Origin: Verrucomicrobiales bacterium
GTDB lineage: Bacteria > Verrucomicrobiota > Verrucomicrobiia > Verrucomicrobiales > V1-33
Length of the DNA stretch: 6,625 nucleotides
Assembly (NCBI GenBank): GCA_028293305.1
Contig: JAQGPD010000135.1
Location: forward strand, 1-6,625
Direction: 5' to 3'
Of this stretch, positions 5,841 through 6,625 are shown one piece after another. A program made the translations under genes and the position numbers. How positions within the stretch are numbered: position 1 is the first letter of the stretch; each line of letters opens with the position of its first letter. Under the pieces are notes generated by a model, which ran no database searches, was not told where the DNA came from, and saw nothing but the letters and a program-made list of their open reading frames with translations.

Positions 5841-6625
5841 ATGAAATGTCACGGATGGATCCTGGCGCTTTTCCTGTGCGGGGGGGCGACAGCGGGGCAC
5901 GCGGAGGAGGGACCGCAGGATCAAATCGCAAAAGGCGGGGCGATTTACCGGAAACTTTGCGTCGAGTGCCATGGCGAGAAGGGGGAAGGCGTGCCGGACA
6001 AAGCGGATGAGCCGCTTTTTGGCGAGCGCTCGCTGGCCTCCCTGGCCCGGCGGATTGACCGGACCATGCCGGAGGATAAGCCGGAGCTTTGCGTGGGCGA
6101 GGACGCGGAGGCGGTCGCGGCTTATATTTATCAGGCCTTTTATTCCCCGCAGGCCCGCGCGGGGAGCACCGTCGTGAAGACGGATGTCTCGCGGCTCACC
6201 GTCGCGCAATATCGGAATACCATTGCGGACTGGCTCGGAGACCTGGACTGGCGGCCGGCGGCGGCGTCGGATGGGGAGCGTGGTCTGAAGGGGGAGTATT
6301 TCGGCAGCCAGCACTTTAGCGGAACCAAGGAGAAGGAACAGAAGGATAAATTCGAGCGGCGGGACGCGATGGTGGATTTTTCGTTCGGAGCGGACAGCCC
6401 TGACCCCGCAGTCCTGGGGGCGCAGGAATTTTCCATCCGCTGGACCGGCTCGGTGATCGCGGTGGAGACCGGAATGTATGAGTTTATTTTGAAAACGCCC
6501 AACGGCGCCAAGCTCTCCATCAATCGCGACGAGCCGCCCTTGATTGATGCCTGGGTCAGTTCCGGGCCGGACGTCCGGGAGGAAAAGGCGTCCGTCTATC
6601 TCCTGGGGGGCCGGGCCTACCGGCT
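5841..6625 (+). CDS. Secreted c-type cytochrome with PSD3 (DUF1587) and PA14 domains, 3' end missing
   Basis: This is the first 261 residues of a protein that runs off the right edge. Residues 1-21 are a signal peptide (MKCHGWILALFLCGGATAGHA) before EEG. ATG 5820, in frame, is the alternative start and would add seven residues including two Arg; neither has a well-spaced Shine-Dalgarno. A small cytochrome c domain follows: heme site CVECH (C40, C43, H44), with M76 in TMPED as the likely second iron ligand. Residues 119-133 (LTVAQYRNTIADWLG) match the start of PSD3/DUF1587. From about 148 (GLKGEYF) to the edge is a PA14-type beta domain (FSIRWTGSV, GMYEFILKTPNGAKLSI), a probable carbohydrate-binding module. 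Planctomycete and verrucomicrobial proteins of this group normally continue with PSD4/DUF1592, PSCyt3/DUF1588 and PSD2/DUF1585. They are often linked by context to polysaccharide breakdown, but their reaction is not established. It is divergent from the sorting-tail gene and probably has its own promoter. Confidence 0.88.
   Translation, partial: MKCHGWILALFLCGGATAGHAEEGPQDQIAKGGAIYRKLCVECHGEKGEGVPDKADEPLFGERSLASLARRIDRTMPEDKPELCVGEDAEAVAAYIYQAFYSPQARAGSTVVKTDVSRLTVAQYRNTIADWLGDLDWRPAAASDGERGLKGEYFGSQHFSGTKEKEQKDKFERRDAMVDFSFGADSPDPAVLGAQEFSIRWTGSVIAVETGMYEFILKTPNGAKLSINRDEPPLIDAWVSSGPDVREEKASVYLLGGRAYR

Noticed and set aside
5751..6314. A 187-residue minus-strand open frame opposite the cytochrome gene.
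   Set aside because: It is Arg/Pro-rich, lacks recognisable features, and overlaps a plus-strand gene with a clear heme motif and domains.

Overview
The window looks like chromosomal DNA of a high-GC member of the Verrucomicrobiota, most likely the order Verrucomicrobiales. This is an inference from gene content. It has a cytochrome c / PSD3 (DUF1587) / PA14 protein of a kind abundant in Planctomycetes and Verrucomicrobia, an exosortase next to a surface protein with a C-terminal sorting tail, and a large secreted protein with calcium-binding Asp-rich repeats. Shine-Dalgarno signals are weak or absent at most starts. No rRNA, tRNA, CRISPR array, insertion sequence or phage gene was seen.

Layout. 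Four genes lie on the minus strand and read right to left. (1) 5593-4763 is a secreted protein with a signal peptide and a C-terminal sorting tail (motif, hydrophobic helix, basic end) that lacks the usual Pro-Glu-Pro. (2) 4735-3266, 27 bp further on, is an exosortase with a C-terminal EpsI-like domain. (3) 3160-1820 is a CCA-adding enzyme / poly(A) polymerase family tRNA nucleotidyltransferase. (4) From about 1672 to the left edge is a large secreted protein with two Asp-rich calcium-binding-type motifs. Its reading frame is broken near 1165-1168, and its 3' end lies outside the window. On the plus strand, diverging from gene 1, a gene starts at about 5841 and runs off the right edge. It encodes a secreted c-type cytochrome with PSD3 and PA14 domains.

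Non-coding DNA. The 226-bp divergent region 5594-5819 holds a possible minus-strand promoter and two inverted repeats. The 105-bp gap 3161-3265 holds an 8-bp tandem repeat and a small hairpin. The 147-bp gap 1673-1819 is relatively AT-rich and shows nothing I can name. No stretch over 300 bp lacks a gene.

How the genes may work together. The sorting-tail protein and the exosortase are so closely spaced that they probably form one transcription unit. They look like an enzyme with its own dedicated substrate: secretion by Sec, recognition of the tail, cleavage by the Cys-Arg-His enzyme, and release or attachment at the cell surface. The tRNA nucleotidyltransferase is a housekeeping gene with no obvious link. 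The large secreted protein and the cytochrome are also exported, so most of the window encodes envelope or extracellular functions.
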